Shown piece by piece: positions 12,302-23,257 of a stretch of DNA of 64,000 nt. Position 1 is the stretch's first letter; the number at the start of each line of letters is the position of its first letter. This DNA is from Bacillus piscicola. Its GTDB lineage: Bacteria; Bacillota; Bacilli; Bacillales; Marinococcaceae. Under the pieces are notes generated by a model. That model saw only the letters and a list, made by a program, of their open reading frames with translations, had not been told where the DNA came from and did not search any database. The translations under genes and the position numbers were made by a program. The stretch covers positions 682,001 through 746,000 of the forward strand of contig NZ_JAJJJF010000001.1 of the NCBI RefSeq assembly GCF_022458745.1. The letters run 5' to 3'.

Positions 12302-13624
12302 ATGAGTGCCAATTGGGAAAAACAAGAAGGTAACGAAGGCATCTTAACGGTAGAAGTAGATTCTGAAAAATTCGATACTGCGCTCGACCAAGCATTTAAA
12401 AAAGTACGTAAGCAAGTGAATGTTCCTGGTTTTCGGAAAGGGAAAATTCCTCGAAAAATTTTCGAACAACGTTTTGGTGTAGAAGCGCTTTATCAAGATG
12501 CGGTTGATATCGTTCTTCCTGAAGCATATGCTTCTGCAGTAGACGAGGCAGGAATTGAACCGGTGGATCGTCCGGAAATCGATATAGAAGAAATTGAAAA
12601 AGGTAAAAACTTAGTTTTTAAAGCGACTGTGACAGTGAAGCCAGAAGTGAAGCTTGGAGAATATACTGGTCTTGAAGTCGAAAAATTTGATACTACCGTT
12701 TCAGAAGAAGAAGTGGATGAGCAACTTGAAAATCTTCAAGAAAGACATGCAGAGCTTGTCGTTGTTGAGGATGGTGAGGCCCAAGAAGGCGATACAGTTG
12801 TATTAGACTTTGAAGGTTTTGTCAACGAAGAAGCGTTTGAAGGTGGAAAAGCAGAGAACTATTCACTCGAAATTGGCTCCGGGCAGTTTATTCCTGGTTT
12901 TGAAGAACAATTAATAGGAGCAAAAGCCGGCGAAGAGAAAGAAGTTACTCTAACTTTTCCTGAAGATTATCATTCAGAGGAGCTAGCAGGCAAAGAAGCC
13001 GTGTTCAAAGTGAAGGTTCATGATATTAAGCGTAAAGAAATTCCTGAGTTAGATGATGAATTTGCAAAAGACGTAGACGAAGATGCGGAAACACTAGAAC
13101 AGCTTCGTAAACAACAGGAAGATAGATTGAAGGAAGAGAAAGAACATGCTAAGGAACACCATGAACGTGATACCGTAGTAGAGAAGGCTGCGGAAAATGC
13201 TGAAATTGACATTCCGGCAGTGATGATTACAAATGAAGCTGAGCGAATGGTGCAGGAGTTTGACCAGCGTTTGCAGGCCCAAGGTATGACGCTCGATATG
13301 TATTACCAAATGGCTGGTACTGATGAAGATGGAATGAAAGAACAATTTAAGCCTGAAGCTGAAAAGCGAGTTAGAATGAATCTTACGCTAGAAGCTATTG
13401 CAGAAGCAGAAAACATTGAAGCAACGGATGAAGATGCGGAAAATGAGCTTGAAAAAATGGCTGAAGCTTATCAACGGGACAAGGAAGAAATACGTACTTT
13501 ACTCTCCATGCAAGGAGGCACCGACGCATTGAAAGGTGATCTGCGCATTCAAAAAGCGATTGACTTTCTTGTGGAGCAGAGTAAAACAGTAGAGAAACAA
13601 GAGGACACGGAAGCGGCAGAATAA
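12302..13624 (+). CDS. tig: Trigger factor, ribosome-associated chaperone and PPIase
   Basis: Binds at the ribosome exit tunnel and assists folding of nascent chains. The N-terminal ribosome-binding domain carries the signature [19 protein letters not shown] (about residues 41-59), a central FKBP-type PPIase domain begins near residue 160 ([13 protein letters not shown]), and a long helical C-terminal cradle completes the 440 residues. The open frame extends upstream past the promoter. The ATG at 12302 preceded by GGAGGGAAA is the true start. The protein is strongly acidic, with many Glu-Glu and Asp-Glu runs. Confidence 0.96.
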   Translation: MSANWEKQEGNEGILTVEVDSEKFDTALDQAFKKVRKQVNVPGFRKGKIPRKIFEQRFGVEALYQDAVDIVLPEAYASAVDEAGIEPVDRPEIDIEEIEKGKNLVFKATVTVKPEVKLGEYTGLEVEKFDTTVSEEEVDEQLENLQERHAELVVVEDGEAQEGDTVVLDFEGFVNEEAFEGGKAENYSLEIGSGQFIPGFEEQLIGAKAGEEKEVTLTFPEDYHSEELAGKEAVFKVKVHDIKRKEIPELDDEFAKDVDEDAETLEQLRKQQEDRLKEEKEHAKEHHERDTVVEKAAENAEIDIPAVMITNEAERMVQEFDQRLQAQGMTLDMYYQMAGTDEDGMKEQFKPEAEKRVRMNLTLEAIAEAENIEATDEDAENELEKMAEAYQRDKEEIRTLLSMQGGTDALKGDLRIQKAIDFLVEQSKTVEKQEDTEAAE

Positions 13625-13652
13625 AGACAGAGCTCCTTATTCACTAATCCAA

Positions 13653-13704
13653 AAATAAATCAGAACCCTTAAAAGACAAGGTCTTTGGGGTTCTGATTTA
13701 TTTT
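13653..13704 (+). terminator. Terminator after tig
   Basis: AAATAAATCAGAACCC pairs with GGGTTCTGATTTATTT, with an inner AAAGAC/GTCTTT helix. The flanking A and T runs make it look bidirectional, though the next gene reads the same way. Confidence 0.85.
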
Positions 13705-14099
13705 CACTAACATATATGTACGGATTGTACACAGCGGAAATCTTATAATTTTAAAGGGATTTATTTGATTTTATCGAAACATTACTATATATTCCTTCCA
13801 GATGGAGCATTGTATATGAACCATACGAAAACAATATTTATAAAAAAGGAATACGTATTTTATATCATAATAAAAATGGGTATAGTAAATAGGAGTTCGA
13901 TTGTAAAGTGTTTAACATAGAGGAGTGAACGTATACATAGCCATATTGTTTTAGTCTCTCGGGAAAGTATGGTACAATGCAAACCACTGCTGGTTAAAGA
14001 AGTCTAAAAGAGGACAGGGAAAAGGAGAAGGAAGAAATGTGTTTTGTTGTACTGAAGATGAGCGGTTCGTGTACAATATATAAGTAAGGGGTGAAGGTT
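13705..14099 (+). promoter_or_regulatory. Long AT-rich leader of clpX with candidate promoters
   Basis: There is no convincing gene in this stretch of about 395 bases. A possible extended -10 (TGGTACAAT, TACAAT at 13973-13978) and a second TACAAT near 14072 immediately upstream of the clpX ribosome binding site are candidate promoters, but neither has a good -35. The palindrome ATACGTAT occurs near 13852. No HrcA (CIRCE) or CtsR operator is visible. Confidence 0.35.
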
Positions 14100-15374
14100 A
14101 TGTTTAAATTCAATGAAGAAAAAGGACAATTAAAGTGTTCTTTTTGCGGAAAAACACAAGATCAGGTTCGTAAATTAGTAGCAGGGCCTGGCGTTTATAT
14201 ATGTGATGAATGTATTGAACTTTGCACGGAAATTGTGGAAGAGGAACTAGGAACAGAAGAGGAAATGGAATTTGAGGATATTCCAAAGCCTCATGAAATA
14301 AACGAAATTCTAGATGACTATGTGATTGGGCAGGATCGGGCTAAAAAATCTTTGGCAGTTGCTGTTTACAATCATTACAAACGAATAAACTCATCCAGCA
14401 AACCGGAGGATGTGGAACTTGCTAAGAGTAACATCTGCTTAATCGGGCCGACCGGGAGCGGGAAAACGTTATTAGCTCAGACGTTAGCACGTATTTTGAA
14501 TGTGCCTTTTGCCATCGCTGATGCTACTTCTCTTACTGAAGCTGGTTATGTTGGTGAGGATGTAGAGAATATTTTACTGAAATTAATTCAGGCTGCGGAT
14601 TATGATGTAGAAAAGGCAGAAAAAGGAATTATTTATATTGACGAAATTGACAAAGTGGCTAGAAAATCAGAAAACCCTTCGATCACTCGTGATGTATCCG
14701 GAGAAGGTGTCCAACAAGCACTATTAAAAATATTAGAAGGCACAACGGCAAGCGTCCCTCCTCAAGGCGGCCGCAAGCATCCGCACCAAGAATTTATTCA
14801 GATAGATACAAGTAACGTCTTGTTTATTTGCGGTGGCGCGTTTGACGGAGTTGATCAAATTGTTAAAGAACGTCTAGGTAAGAAAGTAATTGGTTTTGGT
14901 GCCGACTCCGAGAAGTCAGATTTGGAAAAAGATGAATACATGAGTAAAATTTTACCGGAAGACTTGCTTCGTTATGGGTTAATCCCTGAATTCATTGGAC
15001 GTCTTCCTGTCATTTCCAGTCTATCGCAACTTGATGAAGAGGCTCTAATTGAAATTTTAACGAAGCCGAAAAATGCGCTCGTTAAACAATATCAAAAATT
15101 ACTTGAAATTGATGAAGTCGAGCTTGAATTTACTGAAGATGCTCTTAAAGAAATAGCTCACAAAGCGATTGAACGTAAGACGGGTGCACGCGGCCTGCGT
15201 TCCATTATTGAAAGCATCATGCTTGACGTTATGTACGATCTTCCTTCAAAAGAAGAGATTGTCACATGTGAGATAACAGCTGAATGTGTGACGGACGGTG
15301 CGTCTCCTATCTTAAAGACAAAAGAAGGTAAAGAGGTTAAGTTAAAACAAGACAAACCAAAAGAAAGTGCCTAA
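14100..15374 (+). CDS. clpX: ATP-dependent protease ATPase subunit ClpX
   Basis: AAA+ unfoldase that feeds substrates to ClpP. The 424 residues start with the C4 zinc-binding domain ([14 protein letters not shown]), then Walker A GPTGSGKT, the pore-loop region with the ClpX tyrosine in AGYVGEDV, Walker [10 protein letters not shown], the ClpP-contacting IGF loop (VIGFGAD) and the sensor-2 segment [12 protein letters not shown] at 14091 lies inside the AAGGGGTGAAGG site, so ATG 14100 giving MFKFNEEKG is preferred. As in B. subtilis, clpX follows tig and is separate from clpP. Confidence 0.96.
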   Translation: MFKFNEEKGQLKCSFCGKTQDQVRKLVAGPGVYICDECIELCTEIVEEELGTEEEMEFEDIPKPHEINEILDDYVIGQDRAKKSLAVAVYNHYKRINSSSKPEDVELAKSNICLIGPTGSGKTLLAQTLARILNVPFAIADATSLTEAGYVGEDVENILLKLIQAADYDVEKAEKGIIYIDEIDKVARKSENPSITRDVSGEGVQQALLKILEGTTASVPPQGGRKHPHQEFIQIDTSNVLFICGGAFDGVDQIVKERLGKKVIGFGADSEKSDLEKDEYMSKILPEDLLRYGLIPEFIGRLPVISSLSQLDEEALIEILTKPKNALVKQYQKLLEIDEVELEFTEDALKEIAHKAIERKTGARGLRSIIESIMLDVMYDLPSKEEIVTCEITAECVTDGASPILKTKEGKEVKLKQDKPKESA

Positions 15375-15383
15375 TTCATTTTA

Positions 15384-15419
15384 CCGTTTGAGCTTCAGAA
15401 TAAGCCAAACGGTTTTTTT
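15384..15419 (+). terminator. Terminator after clpX
   Basis: CCGTTTG (15384-15390) pairs with CAAACGG (15406-15412), with an inner GCTT/AAGC helix and seven T residues. Confidence 0.9.
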
Positions 15420-15433
15420 GCTTTATTCTCCCT

Positions 15434-15463
15434 GTATGAATTTATTCCGTAATATCCATACTA
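15434..15463 (+). promoter_or_regulatory. Sigma-G/F-like promoter of lonB
   Basis: GTATG (15434-15438), an 18-base spacer and CATACTA (15457-15463) match the known sigma-G consensus (GHATR, 18, CATWHTA) at every position. lonB in B. subtilis is expressed in the forespore, so position and function agree. The distance to the TTG start is 38 bases. Confidence 0.6.
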
Positions 15464-15500
15464 ATTATGATACGGATAGACGGAAGAGGGGGAATATCTC

Positions 15501-17201
15501 TTGAATTTCACAATGATTGCGTTAATGGTCCAAGTCTTTTTTGGAATAGTCATTGGAATGTATTTCTGGAACTTATTGCGTAACCAACGTTCACAAAAAG
15601 TAACGGTAGAGAGGGATTCTAAAAAAGAAATAGCACATTTAAATCGCCTGCGCAGTATTTCATTATCTGAGCCGCTTTCAGAAAAAGTACGCCCATCTGA
15701 ATTAAAAGAAGTAATAGGGCAAAGTGAAGGGATAAAGGCACTGCAGGCAGCACTTTGTGGTGAGAATCCTCAACATGTACTTATCTATGGCCCGCCAGGT
15801 ATCGGAAAAACAGCAGCAGCCCGTTTAGTATTGGAAATGGCTAAGAAGAACCCTCTATCTCCTTTTAAAAAGGAAGCAGCTTTTGTTGAACTGGATGGTA
15901 CGACAGCTCGCTTTGATGATCGGGGGATTGCTGACCCACTGATTGGTTCTGTTCATGATCCTATTTATCAGGGCGCAGGAGCAATGGGGCAGGCTGGGAT
16001 CCCGCAGCCTAAGCACGGAGCGGTAACAAAAGCACATGGTGGTATGCTTTTTATTGACGAAATCGGTGAGTTGCACTCTATTCAATTAAACAAATTACTC
16101 AAGGTTCTAGAGGATCGTAAAGTCTACCTGGATAGCGCGTATTATAGTGAGGAAAACAAACAGATTCCTACACACATCCATGATATTTTCCAAAATGGCC
16201 TGCCGGCTGATTTTCGATTAGTGGGGGCTACTACACGAAGTCCTGAAGAATTACCGGCAGCTCTCCGCTCACGTTGTTTGGAGATCTTCTTTAGAAGTTT
16301 GGATGAAATCGAAGTGAAAGAGATTGCCAAAAATGCAGCTGCGAAGAGTAGAATATCAATCGGGGAAGAAGCGATGAACCTCGTTGCAAAATATGCAAAT
16401 AACGGGAGAGACGCAGTGAACATTGTCCAGATAGCGGCTGGTTTAGCAGCGGAAGAAAAGAGGAAAGAAATATATAAAAGTGATTTGGAATGGGTTATAC
16501 GTGCCAGCCGATTAACTCCTCGGCACCAAATTCAAGTAAACAAAGAGAGAAAAGTAGGTATAGTAAGCGGCCTTGCTGTCACAGGTACTGGTACGGGGCT
16601 TGTTATTGAGCTCGAAGTAGCCGCCCATCGGACTAAAGGGGTCGGTAGTTTAACAGTTACTGGAATAATGGAAGAGGAAAATCACGGCAGTCCTTCTTAT
16701 TCTGCTAAAAGAAAAAGCCTAGCCAAAAGTTCCTTAGAAAATGTGATGACGGTGTTGCAGTCTTTTTATTTACCTGTAAAGGAATATAATATCCACGTGA
16801 ACTTTCCGGGCGGTATTCCTGTAGACGGGCCATCTGCCGGTGCGGCTTGTGCACTTGCTATTTATTCTTCTATCAAGAATATAAAAATAGAAGAAGGGGT
16901 GGCAGTCACGGGAGAGATCGGTATCCACGGGGATATTAAACCGGTAGGAGGAGTGGCTGCAAAAGTGGATGCAGCTGTAAAAGCAGGAGCAAAACATATT
17001 TATATTCCAGCGGATAATGATCAGCAAAGCTTCCATACGTATAAAACAGCTAAAATCTATCCTATCAGAAGAATTGAAGAACTATTGAAGGGTACTCTTT
17101 GTGTGCAAGAAGCAGGAGAAAAGATGGAATCCCTTATCCCTGACAAGGATGCTGCTTTTTCGACATCCTTGCTTTCTGACGTAGAGAATGCCAGTCATTA
17201 G
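15501..17201 (+). CDS. lonB: Sporulation-type ATP-dependent protease LonB
   Basis: Membrane-anchored Lon paralogue made in the forespore of Bacillus. The N terminus (residues 5-24) is a single hydrophobic helix. The AAA+ domain has Walker A YGPPGIGKTAA, FVELDGTTARF, IADPLIGSVHDP and the Walker B segment MLFIDEIGELH. The C-terminal Lon protease domain has the catalytic serine in DGPSAGAACA and the lysine in the GGVAAKVDAAVKAG helix. It is 566 residues, close to B. subtilis LonB (552). It starts with TTG after GGAAGAGGGGG. It lies directly behind a forespore-type promoter and is isolated by terminators on both sides, so it is likely monocistronic. Confidence 0.93.
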   Translation: MNFTMIALMVQVFFGIVIGMYFWNLLRNQRSQKVTVERDSKKEIAHLNRLRSISLSEPLSEKVRPSELKEVIGQSEGIKALQAALCGENPQHVLIYGPPGIGKTAAARLVLEMAKKNPLSPFKKEAAFVELDGTTARFDDRGIADPLIGSVHDPIYQGAGAMGQAGIPQPKHGAVTKAHGGMLFIDEIGELHSIQLNKLLKVLEDRKVYLDSAYYSEENKQIPTHIHDIFQNGLPADFRLVGATTRSPEELPAALRSRCLEIFFRSLDEIEVKEIAKNAAAKSRISIGEEAMNLVAKYANNGRDAVNIVQIAAGLAAEEKRKEIYKSDLEWVIRASRLTPRHQIQVNKERKVGIVSGLAVTGTGTGLVIELEVAAHRTKGVGSLTVTGIMEEENHGSPSYSAKRKSLAKSSLENVMTVLQSFYLPVKEYNIHVNFPGGIPVDGPSAGAACALAIYSSIKNIKIEEGVAVTGEIGIHGDIKPVGGVAAKVDAAVKAGAKHIYIPADNDQQSFHTYKTAKIYPIRRIEELLKGTLCVQEAGEKMESLIPDKDAAFSTSLLSDVENASH

Positions 17202-17262
17202 ACAAACGGAACATCAATAAGATAGAATTACGGAAGGACATTCATATCATTTTTCAAACGAG

Positions 17263-17298
17263 AAAAGCTCGTGATGCACATTAGATTACGAGCTTTTT
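17263..17298 (+). terminator. Terminator between lonB and lonA
   Basis: AAAAGCTCGT (17263-17272) pairs with ACGAGCTTTTT (17288-17298) around a 15-base loop. Confidence 0.8.
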
Positions 17299-17342
17299 AC
17301 TCAACTACATACATATTTATTATTAGATGGGAGTGTTGTTAA

Positions 17343-19673
17343 GTGGGTGAAAATAAACGCAACATCCCTTTGCTCCCGCTTAGAGGCCTTCTCGTATTTC
17401 CTTCCATGGTACTTCACTTGGACGTAGGAAGAGAGAAATCAGTACAGGCGCTTGAGCAGGCAATGGTGGATGACAGCGAAATATTACTTACAAGTCAAGT
17501 TGATTTATCGATTGATGAGCCTGAAAAAGAGGACCTGTATCACGTTGGTACACTTGCGAAAATAAAACAAATGTTAAAGCTTCCCAATGGTACGATTCGG
17601 GTGCTTGTAGAAGGGCTGGCCCGTGCCCAGATTAACAAATTTCTCGATCGTGAAGATTATCTGGAAGTAGAAATGGAAGTATTAGAAGAAGAGGTCAGCA
17701 CAAATGACCCGGAAGAACAAGCATTTATGCGAAGTGTATTGGATCAATTTGAGCAATATGTCAACATTTCAAAGAAAGTATCTTCTGAAACGTTGCAGAC
17801 CGTGCAAGATATAGATGAGCCCGGCCGGCTTGCGGATGTAATTGTCTCCCATCTCCCGTTAAAAGTGGCGGAAAAACAAAGACTTTTGGAAACAATATCT
17901 GTTAGCGCCCGGTTGATGTACATTTTAGAAATCTTGAATAATGAAAAAGAAGTACTGGGGCTCGAGCAAAAAATTGGTCAGCGCGTTAAAAAGTCTATGG
18001 AAAAAACCCAAAAAGAGTATTACTTGCGGGAGCAAATGAAGGCTATCCAAAAGGAATTAGGGGAAAAGGAAGGGAAAGGAGGAGAAGTTGACGAATTACG
18101 CGATAAAATAAAAGAAGCGGATATGCCAGATAATGTAGAAGAAAAAGCACTAAAAGAACTAGACCGGTACGAGAAAATGCCTTCTGCAGCTGCGGAGAGC
18201 TCGGTCATTCGTAATTACATTGAGTGGCTAACTGCTGTCCCATGGCAGGAAGAAACGACCGACCGTCTTGATATTAACAACGCCCAAGACATTTTGGATG
18301 AAGACCATTTCGGCCTTGATAAAGTGAAAGAGCGTGTGTTAGAGTACCTGGCAGTTCAGGAGTTGACACAGTCTTTAAAAGGGCCAATTTTATGCCTGGC
18401 CGGACCTCCCGGGGTAGGGAAAACATCGCTTGCTCGATCGGTTGCCCGTGCTTTAGAAAGGAAATTTGTGCGAATTTCTTTAGGTGGGGTAAGAGATGAA
18501 GCAGAAATTCGTGGACACCGGCGTACTTACGTAGGCGCGATGCCTGGCCGCATTATCCAGGCGATGAAAAAGGCAGGGTACGTAAATCCTGTTTTTCTTC
18601 TCGATGAGATTGATAAGATGGCAAGCGGTTTTAGGGGAGACCCTTCCGCAGCGATGCTTGAAGTATTGGATCCGGAACAAAACAGTTCGTTTAGTGATCA
18701 TTACTTAGAGGAGCCGTATGATCTCTCCAAAGTGATGTTTATTACGACCGCAAATAACGTGGGAATGATTCCGGAGCCGCTTCTAGATCGAATGGAGATC
18801 ATTTCGATTGCCGGCTATACGGAAATAGAAAAAATGGGTATTGCGAAAGGGCATTTGCTTCCGAAGCAAATTGAAGAGCACGGGCTTAACAAAGGACTCA
18901 TCCAAGTAAAAGAAGAAGCCCTGCTTAAGCTGATTCGGTATTATACAAGGGAAGCAGGAGTCCGTAATTTAGAGCGGGAAATAGCTAATGTCTGCCGGAA
19001 AGCGGCGAAGAAGATCGTATCCGGTGAGAGAAAAAGAGTTATTGTAACGGAAAAAACAGTGGAAGATATGCTTGGAAAGCCGCGTTACCGTTACGGGATT
19101 GCGGAAGAAGAGGATCAAGTCGGCGCGGCAACCGGTCTTGCTTACACGACTGGTGGGGGAGATACATTATCGATAGAAGTATCCCTCGCAAAGGGAAAAG
19201 GTGAATTAACGTTGACCGGTAAACTTGGTGACGTCATGAAAGAATCAGCCCGCGCTGCCTTTAGTTATATTCGATCGCGTGCTGACGAGTTAAAGATTGA
19301 TCCTGATTTTCACGAAAAACTTGATATTCATATTCACGTCCCTGAAGGAGCGACACCGAAAGACGGTCCATCTGCCGGTATTACAATGGCGACCGCGCTT
19401 ATATCCGCTCTGACTGGACGGAAAGTTAAAAAAGAAGTAGGGATGACAGGGGAAATTACATTACGGGGAAGAGTGCTTCCAATCGGCGGTTTAAAGGAAA
19501 AAGCAATGAGTGCACATCGAGCCGGGTTAACGACAGTCCTAATTCCTAAAGATAATGAAAAGGATTTAGAGGACATACCAGAAAGTGTTCGAAATGGGCT
19601 CACTTTTATTACAGTATCGCATTTGGATGAAGTATTACAAAAGGCACTGGAGGAGGAACATGAAAGTAAATAA
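17343..19673 (+). CDS. lonA: ATP-dependent protease La (LonA)
   Basis: Cytosolic hexameric AAA+ protease, 776 residues. The N-terminal LAN substrate-binding domain ([16 protein letters not shown]) is followed by a coiled coil with [16 protein letters not shown]. The ATPase domain has Walker [10 protein letters not shown] and Walker [11 protein letters not shown]. The protease domain has the catalytic serine in [11 protein letters not shown] and the lysine in [14 protein letters not shown]. It starts with GTG and has GGGAG upstream. Its last 14 bases overlap ysxC, as in B. subtilis, so the two are translationally linked. Confidence 0.96.
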   Translation: MGENKRNIPLLPLRGLLVFPSMVLHLDVGREKSVQALEQAMVDDSEILLTSQVDLSIDEPEKEDLYHVGTLAKIKQMLKLPNGTIRVLVEGLARAQINKFLDREDYLEVEMEVLEEEVSTNDPEEQAFMRSVLDQFEQYVNISKKVSSETLQTVQDIDEPGRLADVIVSHLPLKVAEKQRLLETISVSARLMYILEILNNEKEVLGLEQKIGQRVKKSMEKTQKEYYLREQMKAIQKELGEKEGKGGEVDELRDKIKEADMPDNVEEKALKELDRYEKMPSAAAESSVIRNYIEWLTAVPWQEETTDRLDINNAQDILDEDHFGLDKVKERVLEYLAVQELTQSLKGPILCLAGPPGVGKTSLARSVARALERKFVRISLGGVRDEAEIRGHRRTYVGAMPGRIIQAMKKAGYVNPVFLLDEIDKMASGFRGDPSAAMLEVLDPEQNSSFSDHYLEEPYDLSKVMFITTANNVGMIPEPLLDRMEIISIAGYTEIEKMGIAKGHLLPKQIEEHGLNKGLIQVKEEALLKLIRYYTREAGVRNLEREIANVCRKAAKKIVSGERKRVIVTEKTVEDMLGKPRYRYGIAEEEDQVGAATGLAYTTGGGDTLSIEVSLAKGKGELTLTGKLGDVMKESARAAFSYIRSRADELKIDPDFHEKLDIHIHVPEGATPKDGPSAGITMATALISALTGRKVKKEVGMTGEITLRGRVLPIGGLKEKAMSAHRAGLTTVLIPKDNEKDLEDIPESVRNGLTFITVSHLDEVLQKALEEEHESK

Positions 19674-20241
19674 AGCTGAGCTGATGATTAGTGCAGTAAC
19701 AAAAGAACAATACCCGCAAGATGGCTTGCCAGAAATTGCCTTGGCAGGCCGCTCTAACGTGGGGAAGTCATCATTTATAAATACCTTAGTAAATAGAAAA
19801 AATTTAGCCCGCACCTCATCGAAACCTGGAAAAACGAGGACACTTAATTTCTACTCCATTAATAACACTCTTTCTTTTGTAGACGTACCGGGTTATGGAT
19901 ATGCCAAAGTCTCTAAAAAGGAAAGAGCGTCCTGGGGGCCGATGGTGGAGGCTTATTTATCCGAGCGTCAGACGCTCTGCGGTGTTTTTTTAATTATTGA
20001 TATTAGACATCAACCAACTTCTGAAGACGTACAGATGTATAAATACTTAAAGCACTTTGAACTTCCTGTTGTGGTGATAGCGACAAAAGCCGACAAAGTA
20101 TCGAAAAACAAGCGCCCGCGTCATGTGAAGCAAGCAAAAGAAACCTTGCAGATGGAAAAAGATGATAAAATGATTTTATTTTCGGCGGAAACCGGGCAAG
20201 GTAAAGAAGAGGCATGGAAAACGATTAAACAATTAACATAG
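19660..20241 (+). CDS. ysxC: Ribosome biogenesis GTPase YsxC/EngB
   Basis: Essential GTPase for late assembly of the 50S subunit. The 193 residues show G1 [11 protein letters not shown]2/switch [15 protein letters not shown]3 [10 protein letters not shown]4 TKADK and G5 SAETG. The open frame runs further upstream, but the ATG at 19660 preceded by GGAGGAGGAAC matches the family start [13 protein letters not shown]. It overlaps lonA by 14 bases and ends one base before the stop of the convergent gene. Confidence 0.94.
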   Translation: MKVNKAELMISAVTKEQYPQDGLPEIALAGRSNVGKSSFINTLVNRKNLARTSSKPGKTRTLNFYSINNTLSFVDVPGYGYAKVSKKERASWGPMVEAYLSERQTLCGVFLIIDIRHQPTSEDVQMYKYLKHFELPVVVIATKADKVSKNKRPRHVKQAKETLQMEKDDKMILFSAETGQGKEEAWKTIKQLT

Positions 20242-20242
20242 C

Positions 20243-20725
20243 TCAATGTTTTTTTACAAACAGAAAATAGAGCCCGGCAGCGAGCAGTACAAATGGCGCG
20301 AAACGTGGTATCGAAGACATAATGGCGGCCTCTGACAGTTGGTACAACCTTGTTTCAAAAAAGTACAAAACACCAGTTAGAATTAGCAGCAGGCCGCTGA
20401 ACCAGCCTGAGCTCCTGTTTTTGATATAATCCAGAAAAAGGCTGGCCCCAAGGATCAGCGCATACATACCTAGATGATTCGGCCATCCCGGTATTAAATT
20501 TACAAAATGGAGTTGAACGCCGAACAACAAAAATAACACACCAGGTAAAAACGCTATTGGCAGTCGTCCGCGAATGGCGGTCATTAAAAAGGCAATACCG
20601 ATTATAAGTAAAATCGTCGGCCATTCAAGCCACCATTCGGTGAGTGCTATCTGCCAAGTTTCTGCGAGAAAAAGTAAACCGATCCCTATTAATATAATAC
20701 CGTAAAAAACACTTTGTTTTTTCAT
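20243..20725 (-). CDS. Small membrane protein, LiaF N-terminal-like
   Basis: A 160-residue protein consisting almost entirely of hydrophobic helices: about residues 6-24, 34-50, 54-72, 83-98, 107-122 and 136-155. The repeated pattern of Gly-rich helix pairs resembles the DUF5668/LiaF-type transmembrane region, but no extramembrane sensor domain follows. Function unknown. The start is well supported by AAAGGAGGTACTAATG. It is tail-to-tail with ysxC with only one base between stop codons and divergent from hemA, so it is an insertion relative to the B. subtilis ysxC-hemA order. Confidence 0.75.
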   Translation of the reverse strand: MKKQSVFYGIILIGIGLLFLAETWQIALTEWWLEWPTILLIIGIAFLMTAIRGRLPIAFLPGVLFLLFGVQLHFVNLIPGWPNHLGMYALILGASLFLDYIKNRSSGWFSGLLLILTGVLYFFETRLYQLSEAAIMSSIPRFAPFVLLAAGLYFLFVKKH

Positions 20726-20856
20726 TAGTACCTCCTTTGCCAGGATAAGTTATCGATTATTTATATTATCATAGGAATAATAAGAAGTATAACTTTCAAA
20801 CGAGAAATGCTATCGGTGTCTGAATCTGAATGTCAGCGGGTGTTCACATTTGTCAT

Positions 20857-20884
20857 TTGAGCATGAGTACAAGCGTGTTATAAT
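20857..20884 (+). promoter_or_regulatory. Sigma-A promoter of hem operon
   Basis: TTGAGC (20857-20862), a 16-base spacer and TATAAT (20879-20884), with an extended -10 (TGT before TATAAT). The leader to the hemA GTG at 20985 is about 95 bases. Confidence 0.7.
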
Positions 20885-20984
20885 GATACTTAAAGAAAAA
20901 AGACGAACCAGATCGAAATTTTGAAAGTTGTGCGGATAAAAGGCAGCATAAAGATGCGCTATTACTATACGGGGGGAGCAAGAC

Positions 20985-22379
20985 GTGCACATTTTAGTAG
21001 CAGGATTAGATTATAAAACCACCCCAGTGGAAATAAGAGAGCGGCTGGCATTCCGAGAGGAGGCACTCCCGGAGGCACTCCACCATCTTCGTGGGATGAA
21101 AAGTATACTGGAGTGTACCATTGTCTCTACTTGTAACAGGACCGAAGTGTATGCAGTAGCTGATCAACTGCATACAGGACGTCATTTTATAAAAAAGTTC
21201 TTATCTCAATGGTTTGACATACAGACAGAAGAGTTCAATCCTTTTTTAAATATTCGAGAGAACGATGAAGCGATCCAGCATTTATTTCGAGTGACTGCCG
21301 GCTTGGATTCCATGGTGCTTGGGGAAACACAAATATTGGGCCAGGTACGGGACAGCTTTTTGAAGTCCCAGGAAGAAGGGGCTACCGGTACAGTTTTTAA
21401 TGAATTATTTAAACAGGCTGTTACATTTGCAAGGAAAGCTCACCGAGAGACGGAGATTAATGATAATGCTGTATCTGTCAGTTATGCAGCGGTAGAGCTC
21501 GGCAAGAAAATTCTTGGTGATTTTCGTGGGAGAAAGATTCTTGTTCTCGGTGCAGGCAAGATGAGTGAACTAACAGCTAAACATCTACATGCAAATGGTG
21601 CGGCGGAAGTTACAGTTTTAAACCGTACGTTTGCAAAGGCAGCTGAATTGGCTGAGAAGTTTCTAGGTAAGGCTGACAGCATGGAGCGTTTGCAGGATTA
21701 CTTAGTAAATGCGGATATTGTTATTTCATCAACAGGTGCGGAAGAGTACGTGCTTAGAAAACCAACAGCTGAAAAAGTAGTAAAGCAACGCAAAGGGCGT
21801 CCACTTTTTATGGTAGACATTGCGGTGCCGAGAGACTTTGACCCTGATATGGCTAAGCTTGATAATGTTTTCCTTTATGATATCGATGACTTACAAGGAA
21901 TTGTAGAAGCTAATTTGGAAAGTAGAAAAAGAGCAGCCGTTAAAATAGAAGAAATGATTGCAGAAGAACTTGCAAGCTTTAAAGATTGGGTACAAACGCT
22001 GGGGGTTGTCCCGATTATATCAGCTATGCGTACGAAAGCTCTTAAAATTCAAGCAGAAACGATGGACAGTATTGAGCGAAAGCTGCCCGATTTGTCAGAT
22101 AGAGAAAAAAAATTGCTTCGTAAGCATACGAAGAGTATTATTAATCAAATGCTTCGAGATCCAATAACAAAAGCGAAGGAACTTGCCGCAGAATCAAATG
22201 CTGAAGAGTCTTTACAGCTACTCACGGAAATATTTGCGCTGGAAGATGAACTAGAGTCAGCCAAAAAAGCGGAAGAGCAACAAATAAAAGTATTAGAAGC
22301 GGAAAAAGAGTGGGGGAAACAGAAAAAACGCCCGCTCATCCCGTATGCTTATGCGACAGATGTGAAAGTACGCCCATAG
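20985..22379 (+). CDS. hemA: Glutamyl-tRNA reductase
   Basis: First enzyme of the C5 tetrapyrrole route: reduces glutamyl-tRNA(Glu) to glutamate-1-semialdehyde with NADPH. The 464 residues show the catalytic cysteine at position 50 in [25 protein letters not shown], the NADPH fold [15 protein letters not shown] and a C-terminal dimerisation helix region. GTG start with GGGGGGAGC upstream. It heads the hemAXCDBL cluster. The last 60 or so residues are highly charged. Confidence 0.96.
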   Translation: MHILVAGLDYKTTPVEIRERLAFREEALPEALHHLRGMKSILECTIVSTCNRTEVYAVADQLHTGRHFIKKFLSQWFDIQTEEFNPFLNIRENDEAIQHLFRVTAGLDSMVLGETQILGQVRDSFLKSQEEGATGTVFNELFKQAVTFARKAHRETEINDNAVSVSYAAVELGKKILGDFRGRKILVLGAGKMSELTAKHLHANGAAEVTVLNRTFAKAAELAEKFLGKADSMERLQDYLVNADIVISSTGAEEYVLRKPTAEKVVKQRKGRPLFMVDIAVPRDFDPDMAKLDNVFLYDIDDLQGIVEANLESRKRAAVKIEEMIAEELASFKDWVQTLGVVPIISAMRTKALKIQAETMDSIERKLPDLSDREKKLLRKHTKSIINQMLRDPITKAKELAAESNAEESLQLLTEIFALEDELESAKKAEEQQIKVLEAEKEWGKQKKRPLIPYAYATDVKVRP

Positions 22380-22396
22380 GAGAGGGGTTTTAACAA

Positions 22397-23227
22397 ATGG
22401 TTGCTGTCTCCGCTGTACTTTATGTCGTAACCATTGTGTTATACAGTGTTAGTGTATTTGGATATTTTATTGACTTTTTGCATGACAACCGGAAGGTGAA
22501 TAAATTCGCCTTCTGGTTGCTTTCTATTGTCTGGTTATTGCAGACTGTCTTTTTTATTTTGAGGGCTTTGGAATTTGACAGATTACCCGTTATCACAACA
22601 TTTGAAGGGTTATTTTTTTATGCTTGGCTTCTTGTCACGTTATCACTCGTTATTAATCGCTTTTTCCGAATCGATTTCCTCGTATTTTTTACGAATGTTC
22701 TTGGTTTTGCATTGATGGCCTTTAGTCTTTTCACTCCAAATGGAGATGTACCTCCGGATTTAAATGAGCTGTTGATTTCTGAGCTGCTCATCGTTCATAT
22801 TAGCCTTATTCTGTTGGCTTACGCTACTTTTACAGTAGCATTTGTATTTAGTGTCATGTATTTTTTGCAGCATCAATTATTAAAGCGGAAACAATGGAAT
22901 AAGCGACTGCTGCGCCTTGAAAATCTGGCAAAAGCAGAGCGGATGGCATTCGTGATGACGACTTTGGGAGTGCCTTGTTTATTACTCGGCCTTATTCTCG
23001 GGTTCGTGTGGTCCTCGATTCAGCTGGCGTATTTGCCCATTCTCGATGCAAAAGTAATCGGGTCAATTGCTGTTTTAATTACTTATGGCATATACTTGTA
23101 CGTTTGGGCTGTTAAACAGCAGCGGGGCTACAATATGATTCTGTTTAATATGGGATGTTTTTTGCTCGTTTTGATTAACTATTTTTTATCCGGAGAGCTG
23201 ACTGATTTTCATTTTTGGTATTTTTAA
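22397..23227 (+). CDS. hemX: HemX, integral membrane protein of the hem operon
   Basis: Cytochrome c assembly (CcsA/CcmC-like) family membrane protein of 276 residues with about eight transmembrane helices. In B. subtilis HemX lowers the cellular amount of HemA. It lies 17 bases after hemA with AGGAGAGGGG before the ATG. No enzymatic motif beyond the family fold is visible. It is probably part of feedback control on the first enzyme of the pathway. Confidence 0.9.
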   Translation: MVAVSAVLYVVTIVLYSVSVFGYFIDFLHDNRKVNKFAFWLLSIVWLLQTVFFILRALEFDRLPVITTFEGLFFYAWLLVTLSLVINRFFRIDFLVFFTNVLGFALMAFSLFTPNGDVPPDLNELLISELLIVHISLILLAYATFTVAFVFSVMYFLQHQLLKRKQWNKRLLRLENLAKAERMAFVMTTLGVPCLLLGLILGFVWSSIQLAYLPILDAKVIGSIAVLITYGIYLYVWAVKQQRGYNMILFNMGCFLLVLINYFLSGELTDFHFWYF

Positions 23228-23257
23228 TCCATTATTTATCACGGAGGTAGACTTATT

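Noticed and set aside
13816-13920. 34-codon frame in the clpX leader
   Set aside because: Weak ribosome binding site and no recognisable sequence features; AT-rich composition explains it.
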